From NCBI RefSeq assembly GCF_019059575.1, contig NW_024881708.1, forward strand, positions 248,001-312,000: a stretch of 64,000 nt of DNA, read 5' to 3'. The notes under the pieces are model-generated. The model had not been told where the DNA came from. It saw nothing but the letters and a program-made list of their open reading frames with translations, and did no database searches. The number at the start of each line of letters is the position of its first letter. Within the stretch, counting starts at the first letter, position 1. The translations under genes and the position numbers were made by a program. Positions 22,217-34,101 of this stretch are shown here, in pieces. The stretch comes from Amphibalanus amphitrite. Its lineage: Eukaryota; Arthropoda; Thecostraca; Balanomorpha; Balanidae.

Positions 22217-22442
22217 CAGAGGCCTCTTGCACCAAAATCCTCTTGCACCAATGCTTGGATTATTTTGCATCGTATACCCAATCCAAGACTCATATGTGAC
22301 AATTTGCGTGTATAATTTACCAAGCACCTGTAGGATTATGTATTGGGCTATTGCAAACAAGTTTACCACCGTTTGATTAGCTTATTCTCAAACCGGTTTT
22401 TCGATTTTACCTAGCTAGGTAGTTTGGTGCAAGAGGCCTCTG
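22217..22442. mobile_element. Small MITE, 226 bp, class unassigned
   Basis: Perfect 20-base terminal inverted repeats: CAGAGGCCTCTTGCACCAAA at 22217-22236 and its reverse complement at 22423-22442. A partial second copy of the end (CCTCTTGCACCA) follows the left repeat. I see no clear target-site duplication. Confidence 0.75.
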
Positions 22443-25400
22443 GTCTGTTTTCGGTCAACCTACTTACGCAATCCAAAAATACCTATGTTGGAGTAATTAA
22501 TGGTAGCAGTTGAAGTAGAAGGCAGAGTTTATTGGCAATAAGATGACGCCCATTGTATTGATGTAACATTTATCGTAGTTCAGAAATAAGTCAGGCATAG
22601 GTACCTACTTATGTATGTAGCCTGCAGGCAAGGTACTCTTACCATTCTTCTAAGAAAGCTAGAACAAAAAAAAATGTCGCAGATTATTCATACCGTGTAA
22701 GTTTGCTTGTCAATTGCCTTCACATACTATTGTTGTCATTGTCCATATCGAAATGTTACCACAACATTGGCCCCGCGACGTTGAGGAATTGATTGCCACC
22801 GTGAAAGAGAAACAATGTCTTTTGGCGATATTTGCTATATCAACGGTTGGATTTCCGATGCCGAGTAGCGTTACCACATCCAGGTCAACATACAGACATG
22901 TAGGCACAGAGTGCAGAGCCCTTCTGTTTTTTCATTTTTCATTAGCGGGAGACAGCTCTGCTGAAACACCTACTTTATAGTGGCTAGGAACTATCGTTCC
23001 TTGAGTCATGTAGATGAACTATTATTGAAACGAAGTAAATTGCATCAACGTCCACAAAGTACTACACCAATGCTTACGCTCTCCGCTAATTGAGAGCGTC
23101 GTTATATCAAATAGCTAAAATATGAATATGCATATGAAAACGGATGGCTTTACGATAGCTTTATAGTAAAGACATTATTCTTGGATTTGCACATTCATCC
23201 TTATGTAACAACTTGCAGTGAAACTCTGCGGAAAATGTGAAGCTAGAGCAGCGATACCATCACGCGGTAGCGGTCCCGGCTAAATACAGCCATGGCGTGA
23301 GCCTGTGACGTCATTAAGCCTGTGACGCCATTGACGAGAATGTCCGGGAAAGCTGCGGGGCCAGTGGGAGCCACTGAGGCGGGTGCCAAACCGCGCCAGC
23401 CAGTCAGTGCCTCTGCGGCCCTACATAGTCTCGGTGCGGTGCTGAGACCCACGCCGTGCAGCGGCCGGAAGAACGGAGAAAATTCCCCGACCGCTGCTCG
23501 CGATGTCTTATCACAGGGAATTCATCGGTGACTCGTCAGCCTATGTAGAGTCAGTAGAGCTGTGCGGATGAGCATGGGGTAAGGTGAGGCACTGTTTGTG
23601 CTCTGGTAAACTGATGAAATAGCTGCGATGGAATTAGGATAACTGACCGAGCTATTTTCAATATTTAGATTAGGCTCGTGCAGTCGTGTGCACGCCGCTG
23701 CTTGAGCTGGGTGCGCCACTGCAGCTGACCTCAGCCGGGCCACATTCCCTGGGGCAGAAAATGGCGATGAAGCCTGATGGAACTTTGAATTATGTTAGAC
23801 CAAGTTCGAAACGTTTGGATCGTTCGTTAAGTATCCTAAGCTTAGCGAATGTTACTACAGGACAAAACAGTCAGCATTGCCGAGAACATAGTTCTAACGT
23901 TAAGCGGCTCTTTTAGCAACACCATTGTAAACGTAGTAGGTATTTGACTAGTGATGGTAACCATTGTGAAGGCTCAAAATATTCCTCAGTTGACCTAGAT
24001 AATAAATATTGCATGACTTCACTCGTCACTCGCGTCGCTTTACTTGTTACTCAAATATACATTGGAGATGGTTTATTGTGGAGAGGTAGCAGTGAAATCA
24101 CCTCCTAGCCAGAACCCCCGCAGGAGTTGCAAAAACAACAAAGCCAAGGCAATGTAGGACACGTCATCCTTCATGCATAGGCATGGTTGATAACCCAAAG
24201 TCCCCCGGGTATTTTTCAACGATGCGTCATCAAAAGGTGTCAGCAACCTGACACTTTTGTTTAGGTCAACAATCACGTCAGCGTTGAATCAGTGTGCCAG
24301 CTAACAAGGGGACTCCCTAGTCTTCTGGAACACACTGTAGAGATATCCACAGTGTATACTTTCTACCGAGATGTATACATCTGGGCCACGACTGGCGTTG
24401 TTTTGGTTGGCCGGCGCGGTGGGCGGCTCACGGCCAGCAGGCCCGCCTTGTTGATCGTTGCAGCAGCTGTTGCAAGACCCCACCACCCCGAGGCCCTCCC
24501 CCCTAACCGGCCAATGCGCTGACGGACGGTACTGACTACTGCGTCGCTTGCAACTGGCCTTGAACTCACAGCGGGCGCCCTGCACGCTAGCGGCGTCTGC
24601 TGGGAAGGACAGCCAGTGCACGAACAGGATGAACTGCGCTGCACGGACAGGATGAACTGCGGGGCACGGCGCGCGGCGCCTGTGCACTGCGCAGTTTAAC
24701 ATAGAGCGTATAGATGTAGTTCGGAATACGTTTGAAAGAAAACGGAGAAAAGCGAAGGCATATCGTATGGGTGAGGAGTTTGTAGGATGCGTACGAGAGT
24801 AGTATGATGACTATTGAAAAGCTCGACAGCCTTAGAATAAAATGCACAGTGGGCCATTGGGAGACTTTTTGCTTCAAACCCCTCCAAGGACCCTACATTT
24901 GATAACTTTGTTAGCATAAACCTACATTTAAGCATTGGTATTATCTTTACAGGAAAAAAACGCATAAGAAATTTTGTTTTCATGTTAAGTGTGCATATTC
25001 ATAACGACCGAGTACCATGTTTGGGCTCCTCGAAAAAGTTTCGAGGTACACAGTCCCGACGACACAAATAGTTATTCGTAGCTACATATACCCAGCGCCG
25101 GTGAATCGGCGACCATTGCGGCTATCGTCAGCCGTCACCCGCCCGCCCCCCTGCCCGCGCCCCTGCAGCGGTATGTACCCCATGGCGGTCGTCGGCTACT
25201 CTGTGCCCGCCCCTGTCTGCGCCCTGCGGCCACGTGATACTGTGCCGCTGTGCAGTGTGCCGGCGAGTTGTAGTTGGTTGCGGTAATGCTAAGTGCAAAT
25301 TTGGACTGGGTTCCATACAATTCAATTATTTTGTTTAGTCCCTTCCAAATCAAAATTATATGTTAAAAAGTTCGGTAAATTATGGATGGTGGATCATTTC

Positions 25401-26537
25401 TCTTTTTGCCTTATAACCGTAAACGACAACACACCCATAGGCCTAACTGCTAATTCACAGAAAGTGCTTCAGAACCACACAACCTCAAAAGCTCCAAAGT
25501 GGCATCTAAATCTTCTTATATTCGGCGCAGTGGCGTTGAGCACAGCATCAGCTAATTGTTGAGAAAGGCGGAAAAAGGATCCATATAGGTTACAACCACA
25601 TTGCAATGATCGAACCGCACTGCTATGGAACCCACACACCGCGTTCTTGTATAACTTTCCAGTGAAAGTATCACCACTGTCTGCCGTTCAGCAATGGTCC
25701 AGTAACTCAACCTCAGTAACTCCTCCAAACAGTCCCAGACTCATACCGATTTCAGCAATTCTACACCGCCTCCGTGACCCGATACCTCAGTCGCCGTTCT
25801 CCGTATGGCCGGTGTCAGGTCACCGATCGTCACCGTTCCAGTGACCGTCACCGCTGCGTCACTGCTGTGTCACGTCATTCGTCACGGTCCGGTGACTCTC
25901 TGAGCGGGGGTGAGTGCGGAGCGTGACCCGACATCGGGCGGACAATCGTCACGTCCGAGCCGCGTACATGGCGTGACTGGGTGATACCAGAGGCGCAGGA
26001 CCCGTGTCGGAATCGGATGGAATGCCGTCGTCACTGTTCGCTGAAGTGTCTGTGCTGAGAGGGCAGACTGACAAAGTGGGTTCCATCAAACTTCCTGCTG
26101 GTAATAGGGGGGAGAGAAACATGTTCTATTACGTGATTATAATAGCACCTATACGCCCACGATTGGAAATGACAACGCACGGGGTCCTTCTGACCATTTG
26201 TATGCGACTGGGTTATGTGTAGCAGGTGAATCGTGAAGATCATCACGCTTCAAAGCTTGGCGTCACAACACTATAATCGCCCATCTAATGTTGTAACGCC
26301 ATCACGACTGGCGTCACACTTAGTCATATATTACGTGTTTCAAGGCCAAAGACTGTTAATACGGCATGATGTACCGCTTATGACCAGTGAAACGGCAGTG
26401 GTCTCATCTCCGAGCTTGCATGACTCATGCCTGTGCTCATGGCTGTGATCTCTAAACGGTACGTCCTACCCAACAAAAGAAAACGATTCTTTTGTGTAAA
26501 TCAACGCTTAAAACCCTTGTCCAGTTGAAACGCCGCT
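22443..26537. other. Long gene-free stretch, little repeat content
   Basis: No TTAA elements. A GTCAC-rich tract lies at 25810-25960 and a short tandem (CAGGATGAACTGCG twice) at about 24625-24665. GC-rich islands at 23300-23480, 24400-24680 and 25130-25260 have open frames, but these lack recognisable domains. The end is probably the 3' flank of the minus-strand gene at 26538. Confidence 0.4.
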
Positions 26538-29042
26538 TCAAGCTCTTGCTGCTGCAACTGCAGTCCATCTCAGTTCCCGCCGCCGCCGCCGCCGTCCCTG
26601 CTGCAGCTGCAGCTGCTGACCGGCCAGGAACCTCCGGAGCACCATCCTCAGGGTGCCCTCGCCGGTGGCCGGAGGCGTCGAGCCGGGCGGTCGCGCCCTG
26701 GCGAACGCCGCCAACACGTAGCCGGGGATGACCGCTGCCAGGGGCGCCACCAGAGCTGGACTGGTGCCGAGGGCTGCCATGAGCGCCACGCCCAGCGGCA
26801 GACCGACGGTCAGACCGGCTAGGCCCTGACGGCGCAGGTCGGCACCACCGGCACCCCGCAGCCGCTGCAGCAGCGAGGAGATCCGCGTCGGCCGCCGGGT
26901 GGTGACGGGACGGCCGCCTGAGCTGGTGGGAGGACTCGGCGAAGGTGCAGCGGGCAGTGGGGATGGCGCTACCGGCGGAGTCTGTAGCGGCAGTGAGGCC
27001 AGCAGGGCGTTGAGAGCAGAACAGGCGGCACCGGAGCAGTGCTGTGGACTCGGTCGAACCGGCAACTGCGCCAGAGGGTTCGAAGAGCCAGGGACCTCCG
27101 TCAGAACTTCAGAGCCTTCAGAGGTCTCAGAGACATCGTATGTTGCAGAGGAGTCTGGTAGCTCCGGGTCATTGTACTGTCCCGAGGTGGAATCTTCGTA
27201 AATGTCCGGCATCGTGGGGTGGTAAACATGCGCTCCCGACCCGTGCATAAACTGAGTGGCAGGCTGTCCAGAGAAACCACCCAAAGCTGCTTGGCTATAA
27301 ATTGCAGGACGTGCCACTGGTTTGTGGCTCTGAGGAGCATGGTAAAACGATGCACTTTGGGCTGGGACGGGGACGGAGATGAACCCACCTGCTGTCGAAC
27401 CGGACGTTGAGGTTGGAGTCGGAGCTGCCGTCGGCGCTGTTGCAGACTCGGTGCGGTTCAGGTACTGGAGCAGCGCTTGCAGGACCTGCTTCAGGTCTCT
27501 GTCGTCAGAGATGGCCGCTGATGGAGTCTGTGATGGCGACGTCGTAGGCAATGCCGAAGGACGAGTCTCTGCTGTGACTGAGGTATCCGTAGAGACGATG
27601 GAGATGTTTGGTGTTGAAGTTGAGCTTGCTTTCGTTGAATCCATCTGTACTGGAGTTGGAGTTTCATCCGGCGAGCAGTCTCCTTCACTGTTGCAAATGC
27701 TATTGATGTCGTTTTCGTCACCATCATCAGATGTTATGAGATCGTGAAGATCACTGGCGTGCTGCTCACCAAGATTGGAAGTTCCTTCTTGTGATTCGTC
27801 AGGGGGTGCAAAGCTTCCTCCGGAGGCTGGCACAGTCTCTACAGCGACGGGCTCTGGTCTCACCAGGCTGGGACGCCGATATGGATAGGGATAACTGTGG
27901 TACTGTGCGTACGGAGCGTAGTACGGGTGAATCGGTGCAACAACGGACTGAGAGAGTGAGTCCGGACCTGCAGCTGGCGAGGCCGGTTGTAGATGCACGC
28001 TCTGGGGAAACGCTGGACGGGGAGGCTGAGGAAAAATGTGGCCTTCTTGGTTCGGCAAGGATTGGAAGCCATTGAGCTCATTAGTCAGCGTTTGATCATT
28101 GTTTTCAGGAGATGACTGTGCTTTTGGTACCTGACTGACGTTCACGTTTTGATTGCTTTTCGTGATACCTTCCGAAAGCGTTCCGAGAATCAGACTGATT
28201 GGTCGTGCGTTACCCAGACCAGTCTGCATGTCTGACTCAGGTTCACTGCTGTCACCATGTTCATCTTCCTTCTGTTCTGGAGTGCCGAATTCGACGCTAT
28301 TTACTAGCGCTTCCAATCCCTCGCCTTCCGTGGGCGCCGGCTCGCGTTTTGTTTCAGTCGTTGCCGCTGCTGCTCCTCCCACGGCTCCCTCCGGCGAGGG
28401 AGGCGGGGTGGCGATGACGGCGCGCGTGGTGCCTTGGAAGGACACCAGCAGCTCGGAGAGGTTCAGCGGCAGTGGCGGGTCCGGCCTCCTCGTGGTGAAC
28501 ACGTACGGGCGTCTGGGTCCGATGGCACCATCTGGTTGATCAAGAAATGGAGACTGCAGATACGGAGACCGCAAGTTACCGTCAGTCGCAAGGGATATTT
28601 GCAACGACTCTGGCGATACTGCAGCGGGCAAGGCTTCCAGCGTTGGGGAATCCTCTGAAGTCGTCAGTCTCACTGGCAAAGAGTGAAGAGACAGACCTGG
28701 CCTTGACGTGGTGGTCCCCTGCAGCAGAAGGTCCGATGGTTTGACCGGACTTGGAGCGGCGATAACAGGGGACGGAGGAAGACCTGGCGCTGCTGGCCTA
28801 CCGCCGGACAGGACCAGGTCCTCGGGCTGCACCGGAGGAGGGTGTGCGAGGTCAGGGGTCTCTCCGGAGTCCTCCAGACGTGATCGGCGCCGCGAGAGGT
28901 GCTGGTACTTTCCGACACGGCCCCCCGTGGTGTAGCGCCGCACCCCGGGTAGACGAGCGCCTGAGAAGGCCGATGAGGAGCTAAGGAAGGTGATTAGCAG
29001 TGCGGCCACCAATGCATAGTGATATAGCGCCACTGGCTGCAT
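26538..29042 (-). CDS. Unrecognised secreted or membrane-type Pro/Ser/Thr-rich protein with C-terminal hydrophobic hairpin, 834 aa
   Basis: Complete single-exon frame; family not recognised. It has a clear signal peptide (residues 1-25, LVAALLITFLSSSSA then FSG) and a good start context (AAAATGC). A basic stretch follows (33-55). Then come degenerate short motifs QPEDLVLSG (72-80), KPSDLLLQG (101-109), SPESLQISL (143-151) and NLSELLVSFQG (194-204). The middle is Pro/Ser/Thr-rich with a Tyr-rich patch (YYAPYAQYHSYPYPYRR), acidic segments, and two-Cys pairs CNSEGDC and CSGAAC. Near the C-terminus residues 740-781 are hydrophobic and Gly/Pro-broken, then a basic tail with RRRRRR. The same order of parts is seen in the genes at 11490 and 13944, suggesting a diverged local family. 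Function unknown; a cuticle, secretory or cell-surface role is only a guess. Confidence 0.75.
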   Translation of the reverse strand: MQPVALYHYALVAALLITFLSSSSAFSGARLPGVRRYTTGGRVGKYQHLSRRRSRLEDSGETPDLAHPPPVQPEDLVLSGGRPAAPGLPPSPVIAAPSPVKPSDLLLQGTTTSRPGLSLHSLPVRLTTSEDSPTLEALPAAVSPESLQISLATDGNLRSPYLQSPFLDQPDGAIGPRRPYVFTTRRPDPPLPLNLSELLVSFQGTTRAVIATPPPSPEGAVGGAAAATTETKREPAPTEGEGLEALVNSVEFGTPEQKEDEHGDSSEPESDMQTGLGNARPISLILGTLSEGITKSNQNVNVSQVPKAQSSPENNDQTLTNELNGFQSLPNQEGHIFPQPPRPAFPQSVHLQPASPAAGPDSLSQSVVAPIHPYYAPYAQYHSYPYPYRRPSLVRPEPVAVETVPASGGSFAPPDESQEGTSNLGEQHASDLHDLITSDDGDENDINSICNSEGDCSPDETPTPVQMDSTKASSTSTPNISIVSTDTSVTAETRPSALPTTSPSQTPSAAISDDRDLKQVLQALLQYLNRTESATAPTAAPTPTSTSGSTAGGFISVPVPAQSASFYHAPQSHKPVARPAIYSQAALGGFSGQPATQFMHGSGAHVYHPTMPDIYEDSTSGQYNDPELPDSSATYDVSETSEGSEVLTEVPGSSNPLAQLPVRPSPQHCSGAACSALNALLASLPLQTPPVAPSPLPAAPSPSPPTSSGGRPVTTRRPTRISSLLQRLRGAGGADLRRQGLAGLTVGLPLGVALMAALGTSPALVAPLAAVIPGYVLAAFARARPPGSTPPATGEGTLRMVLRRFLAGQQLQLQQGRRRRRRELRWTAVAAARA

Positions 29043-30803
29043 TTTTACAGGCTATCGGTTGCTATGAAACGCACGCGTAGTTCCTCACTTGATTGAAACA
29101 ATCAGGCAGTCACAGGCATCGTCTCAGAGTTCATGAATCAACCGAAACACGTCAATCGTCGATTGTCCTAGAGTCCGTCCACAGAGTCCCTTGTAATCAC
29201 TAAAAGTTTGTCACAAAGCACAGAGTCCGTCTCGGAATCTCACAACGTCACACCAAAGTCTCACGTCACCAGTATCACCACGCCGGCTCTGTTAGTGTCC
29301 TCCTGTCGCACTGTCGGTCGGTGAGTCTAACAGTCCTGCTGCTGGTCCTTCTACTGTCACGTCCTTCGGCCCGTCTGCGGGCACGTGTGTCCTCTCCGCC
29401 GGCCGGCGCGTCACTGCTCCTCCGCCGGGTCCTCGCCGTCCTGGGCACCACGTGTCCTCGTTCCTGGCAAAGTTCGGCGCGGCGTGCGACGCCGGGCAGG
29501 CTGACCGATCGACTGAGACCTGACGGTCATCTCGACACCCGTGCCGACACCGTTACCGGCGGCGCCGCGCCCCGGCGGGCGTCGAATTCGGCGCAGCTGC
29601 CGCGCCGCGCGCCACCGTTACTGCACGCGCCGCCAGCCGCGCCGCATTGCGCCATTATTGTCGGCAGTGGGTTAGCGCGACTGAATGTAGAGCAGTGCCC
29701 ACAGGGTTAGCCTCAGGCGTAGAATAAGCACTAGGCAGGTTGAGTGATGCAGCGAGCTGGTGGCTGTCTAGACCGGATTCGGTAACAGAATCGGGCACCG
29801 GAAGGGGAGATGCGACAATGACGCGCTTCAAGATGACCAGTCGTCGTCCAGCCCCCGCCCATGCAGAGAATCACACTACCCTGTGTACACAACAGTCGTG
29901 CTACTTAAGCGGCCCGAGAGCCAGCGGCATGGAACTCTCCCTCGGTTCGTGACTGCACATATTCTCATTCTCACCTGACTCATTACCTCACTGCACTGAC
30001 CTGATTCCGTGCCGCAGTAACTCAAAACTATTCAGCTTGAGCTCACAGCACCTGCTCAAGTGCGCTCTCAAGATTGATGAAGTTGACTTTAAACAGAGCT
30101 CATGATAGAATAAACACCTGCCGGATGAGCCAGCTCTGCGAACGCGTGGGAAAGATGAACACAGCGTGACATTAAATCTCAAAGACTTCTCTCGTACACC
30201 GGTTCCAGATAATGGACTCTCAGATCTATCTGGACTCTCCGGACACTCTGCACTCGAAGTATTCGGACGGCTACAATTACCGGTGTTGGTAATTACAGAC
30301 TGAGACCAATTACAGCCTATGGACGGGCGGAATGACCTGATGACAACGATCTGAGAACTTCAGTGGTGCCTGCTTTATCTCATGGATAACGGATCGCTGA
30401 TGGGAAAGTTGGATGTGTGGTGCTTTGAGTGAAGTATATGGGCTAGATGTACATGTGCATGTGTACATGCAGATGTCAACGTGGAAGCATCTGCGGGCTT
30501 GGTACCTCGATTGTGTTTGAAGGGCGCATCTTCATGCCAAGTATTTTCTGGTGGTGAGAGCTTCACGAAGAGACGATGCTTTTGACTTGCAGAACTGCAG
30601 AGGCCCACGGATGACGGATGTCAGTGTCCGAGTTGATATCAAGATTCAAGTGTCGTTATTTTCAAAGGTCCAGTTGAATCAAAGGTAAATAAACAAGACA
30701 AACCAACCCTTTACCTTGACCGCCGAAACTCGAGAGCATGGGCGACTGGCGACTGAGGGCTCTGTTGAAAAAAAAATACATAAAAAATAAAAACTTTTTT
30801 ACT
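29043..30803. other. 5' flank of the 834-aa gene and spacer, no gene seen
   Basis: From 29100 to 29300 the words GAGTCCGT and GTCAC recur. From 29300 to 29660 the sequence is GC- and CpG-rich. The remainder to 30803 shows nothing I recognise. Confidence 0.4.
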
Positions 30804-31702
30804 TTAACCCTTTTAGTGGCAGCGGCAGGCTCCTGGCTACCCCAATTAGTGGCAGGGGGGGGGCTGTTCACGACCCCCCCCCCCTGATATCTCGAGATCT
30901 AACGGGCCGATTTTCAAAATTCAAACGGCATTCGATTTCGCTCAACGTGATCTACATTTCTAAAAAATAAAAATTAAAAAATGTCAATAGGGGGGGGGGG
31001 GTAGAGGGGGGTAGAAACGGGCAAATTGCAGATACATTTTAGATTGTTTATCACGGCCAGGTTTCTTAACCAATCTTAACGCAACTTTTGCCGATCGATA
31101 GAGAATGAACCAGGAATTCCCATGGATCCTAAAAATATGCATTTTCAAAAATCATAGGCGGATACAGATCATTGAGATTGGGGGTACACAAAAAGTATAG
31201 TAAATAAGGTTTTTGTTGGTACTGTTTCTAAAAAGGGTGGTAATGGTCTTGTTATGTTACAATTTTCTTATGAGAGAACGACTACAATTGTATTGGTCAT
31301 GCATAGGCGGTGTTAGGGCACCTATGTTGGGAGGTAAAACATAACCCCCCTTTTTGGACGCCTGGATCCGCCTATTATAGCAAAAACGTGTCAAAAGAGG
31401 ATGCACAATAACTTTGCATATGTTATCACATGATATCTTTCATTCACTGTTCGTAAAACTGGTGCAGCATCGTGATCTTCGCCCAAATGACTCGCTTCAC
31501 GAATAGGACCCCCAATTCCCAGTGCTCTGGAGCCGCCCCTGGTAAAGTTATGAACTTGAAATTTTCAGGGAATGTGCCCAATTTAGTTTTAGGAAAAGTC
31601 AGAAAATTTCAGCATCGTAGCTTCAGCGGTTTCGGAGATATTCCCGAAAAACCTGAGGGGTGGATGAAAACACCCCCCCCCCCCTGCCACTAATAGGGTT
31701 AA
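30804..31702 (+). mobile_element. TTAA element, family D/E, copy 2
   Basis: Left end TTAACCCTTTTAGTGGCAG; right end CTGCCACTAATAGGGTTAA. Nearly identical to 9058-9955 on both sides of a central segment (31170-31343) that is unrelated to the equivalent segment there. The inner inverted repeat ATAGGCGGATACAG / CTGGATCCGCCTAT is kept (31154-31167, 31362-31375). Confidence 0.9.
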
Positions 31703-33194
31703 CAGCAGGCGATCTGGTCGTGTGCCTGCTGATGTGGGTGCCGGAGAATTTCGGGTGCGCTGTCGCTCCCAGTCTAGTCGGTGAATGACATCACCGGTGG
31801 GTGGTTCATGGATGACCTCACTGGGTGACGTCATGCGTGGGTGCAGGGCCGGCTCCGCGCTGCAGGTCGTCGACGAGGAGTCTGGAGGGACCCGCCTTGA
31901 CGAGGTGGACTCCGTGGGGGCCTGCCCCCGCCCCCGTCGTGGAGAGCGGCGGGGGGCTACGGAACGGGTCCCAGTCCGCCCTCTCGGGGCTGGACGCCGG
32001 TGGCCGACGCGCCACCACGTCGTCGTCTTTCGCGTTTTGTGAAATAAGGGAAGTTCCGAAAATTGACTAACTGATGGCTGTGATAGGTATTGGTTGTGTT
32101 ATTCGAATGTGTTAACTACATGCTATTGACATGTTCAATGAAAGCATACCAGTTTAGTCTAATTAAATGGACCACTAACGTTTCATTTTTGCAAAGCAAA
32201 ATTAGTGAATTGCAAAAATTCGACAGCGTCGACGTTTCCATTAAAAGTCCAATTATCTTTTTCAACTTTACCAAATGTTGCATATGAGCTTCTGCAGTCA
32301 ATACGTGCACATCATATTTTATCCTGAGAAATCATACACCCGCACCCAGCGTCCGGACCTCATCAAACACACACACACACCTCATCAAAACTAAGTCGGT
32401 CGGCGGGCCGCGATAACTTGGCCACGGGTGCCAATCCACCCGGAGTCCATTCAGTCCGCGCAGCATATGTCGCGCCTAACGGACTCAGTCTGCCCACATT
32501 CACTTCATTAGTGGATGGCGACTATTGAAAGGCGGCCAGCCAGTCGGTGTGTCGGCCGGTCGACTCCGCTCTATTGGAGGCCGTCGGTGTGGCGTTTGAC
32601 ACAGGAGGAGGCGGCGTGGGACCCGCGCGGGCCATATGGCGCCGCTGGAGTCGTGCTGGGTCGGCCTGGGACTGACCCAGTCTCTCGCGATCGGCGCGGT
32701 CCTATCCTGAACAGAGGGTGACGCCATAGCTGTCCTATATCTCCGGGAATAGAGCGCCATGCCAGATGTGCCGTGAACAAAAGTGGGTGACGGGTCAACG
32801 CGGTACGATGAGAATTATGTGACATGACCTAAAATGAATACATGCGACACATTTCATGGGTGTGTACTTTTTGCGATTCAAGTCTGCCTGAAGGCTAAAA
32901 ATAAATACGACGATTCCATTTGAAATAAATGCTTGAAGAAAACCATGGCCATTCCCACCTTGTAACATGTTCTATGTAGAGAAGCACAATAAAAAAGATT
33001 AATATTTGCTGTTGCAATAAATTATTGACAAAAATCATCTCCTTAGCTTTATAATCTTTTGATAACGTATAACGACTTATCTCACCGGTGGATCCAAAGG
33101 GAGGGGGCAATTTGGACACTAGCCCTTCCCACAGTGCCAAATCTTGACGAAACTTTATGTTGTTTTCCCACATAGAAAGAGCGCAGAGTAGCTT
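31703..33194. other. Spacer, no gene seen
   Basis: GC-rich at 31830-32030 and 32400-32710. A short CA repeat is at 32367-32380. No recognisable protein. Confidence 0.4.
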
Positions 33195-34101
33195 TTAACC
33201 CTCGCCCGCACATGCCATTTTCCCATCCTAGAACGCACATGGGGGGGGGGGGTTGCCACCCCCCCCCCGCCATTTCGTTCTTGTTGGAGATAGAGCTTAG
33301 CGGTAAGGACCAAAAAGATTCTTTGGGAAGAGACGAATCCAATGGTACCCAGTTTTACCTTCTCAGGTCAGTCATTGACCTTCCAGGTCAGGTCAAACTA
33401 AAAATATTGCTGTTTTGGGTCACCGTTGATATCAATTGCGCTGCTTATCATATACCGATGACGATGCCGTTTTCTGGTGCCAAGCCAGCTAGAGCCTCTT
33501 TGTCACACTACCCGACCAGGTTTTTGCTGCTGAGGTCATTTCAGGTCAAGTTAGGTCAAGGTCAATGATATGTGTTTGTATGTCCGTGTGTGTCTGTGTG
33601 TATACTGATGTGTGCAACGGTTGTTTATGTGTCCATATTACATGAAATCATGATCTGAGAAGCTTTTACCAAAAATGCAGCCCAAAAAACTTCACAAAAA
33701 GTAAATTCAGCTTGCCTAAAACGCAATTATCTTAGATGACCTAGGTTGACCTTGACCCTGACCTTGACATCTGTACATCGTCGAACAACATGTTCCATGA
33801 TAGGTGGGAGGTAAGACTGGTAAACAAGGCCGAAATCAGGGTGTCAAAAGCTCACAAGGCCCATAGCCAACGCAAAATGTTGAGAATTGGCCATTTGGGT
33901 CATGACATGACCTGAAAAACAAGTTCATATCTCCGAAACCAAAAATCACAGAAACTTGAAATTTTCAGTGGACATCGAGAAAGGATAGAGGAGCAGCTAT
34001 ACGAAAAATCAGCCTTCTAGCTTTAAAAATGTTGAGTGCAGAGCAGAAAGACTACCTGGGGGGGTGGCAACCCCCCCCCCCCATGTGCGGGCGAGGGTTA
34101 A
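33195..34101 (+). mobile_element. TTAA element, family C, copy 2
   Basis: TTAACCCTCGCCCGCACATG to its inverse, TTAA on both sides. It matches 7639-8553 almost base for base outside the homopolymer runs. It contains AGGTCAGTCATTGACCT, AGGTCAGGTCA and TTAGGTCAAGGTCA. Confidence 0.92.

Noticed and set aside
33212..33568. Open frame of 118 codons in a family C element, also seen in copies 1 and 3
   Set aside because: The frame is broken at different places in the other copies, starts in a homopolymer run, and shows no domain; the elements are non-coding.
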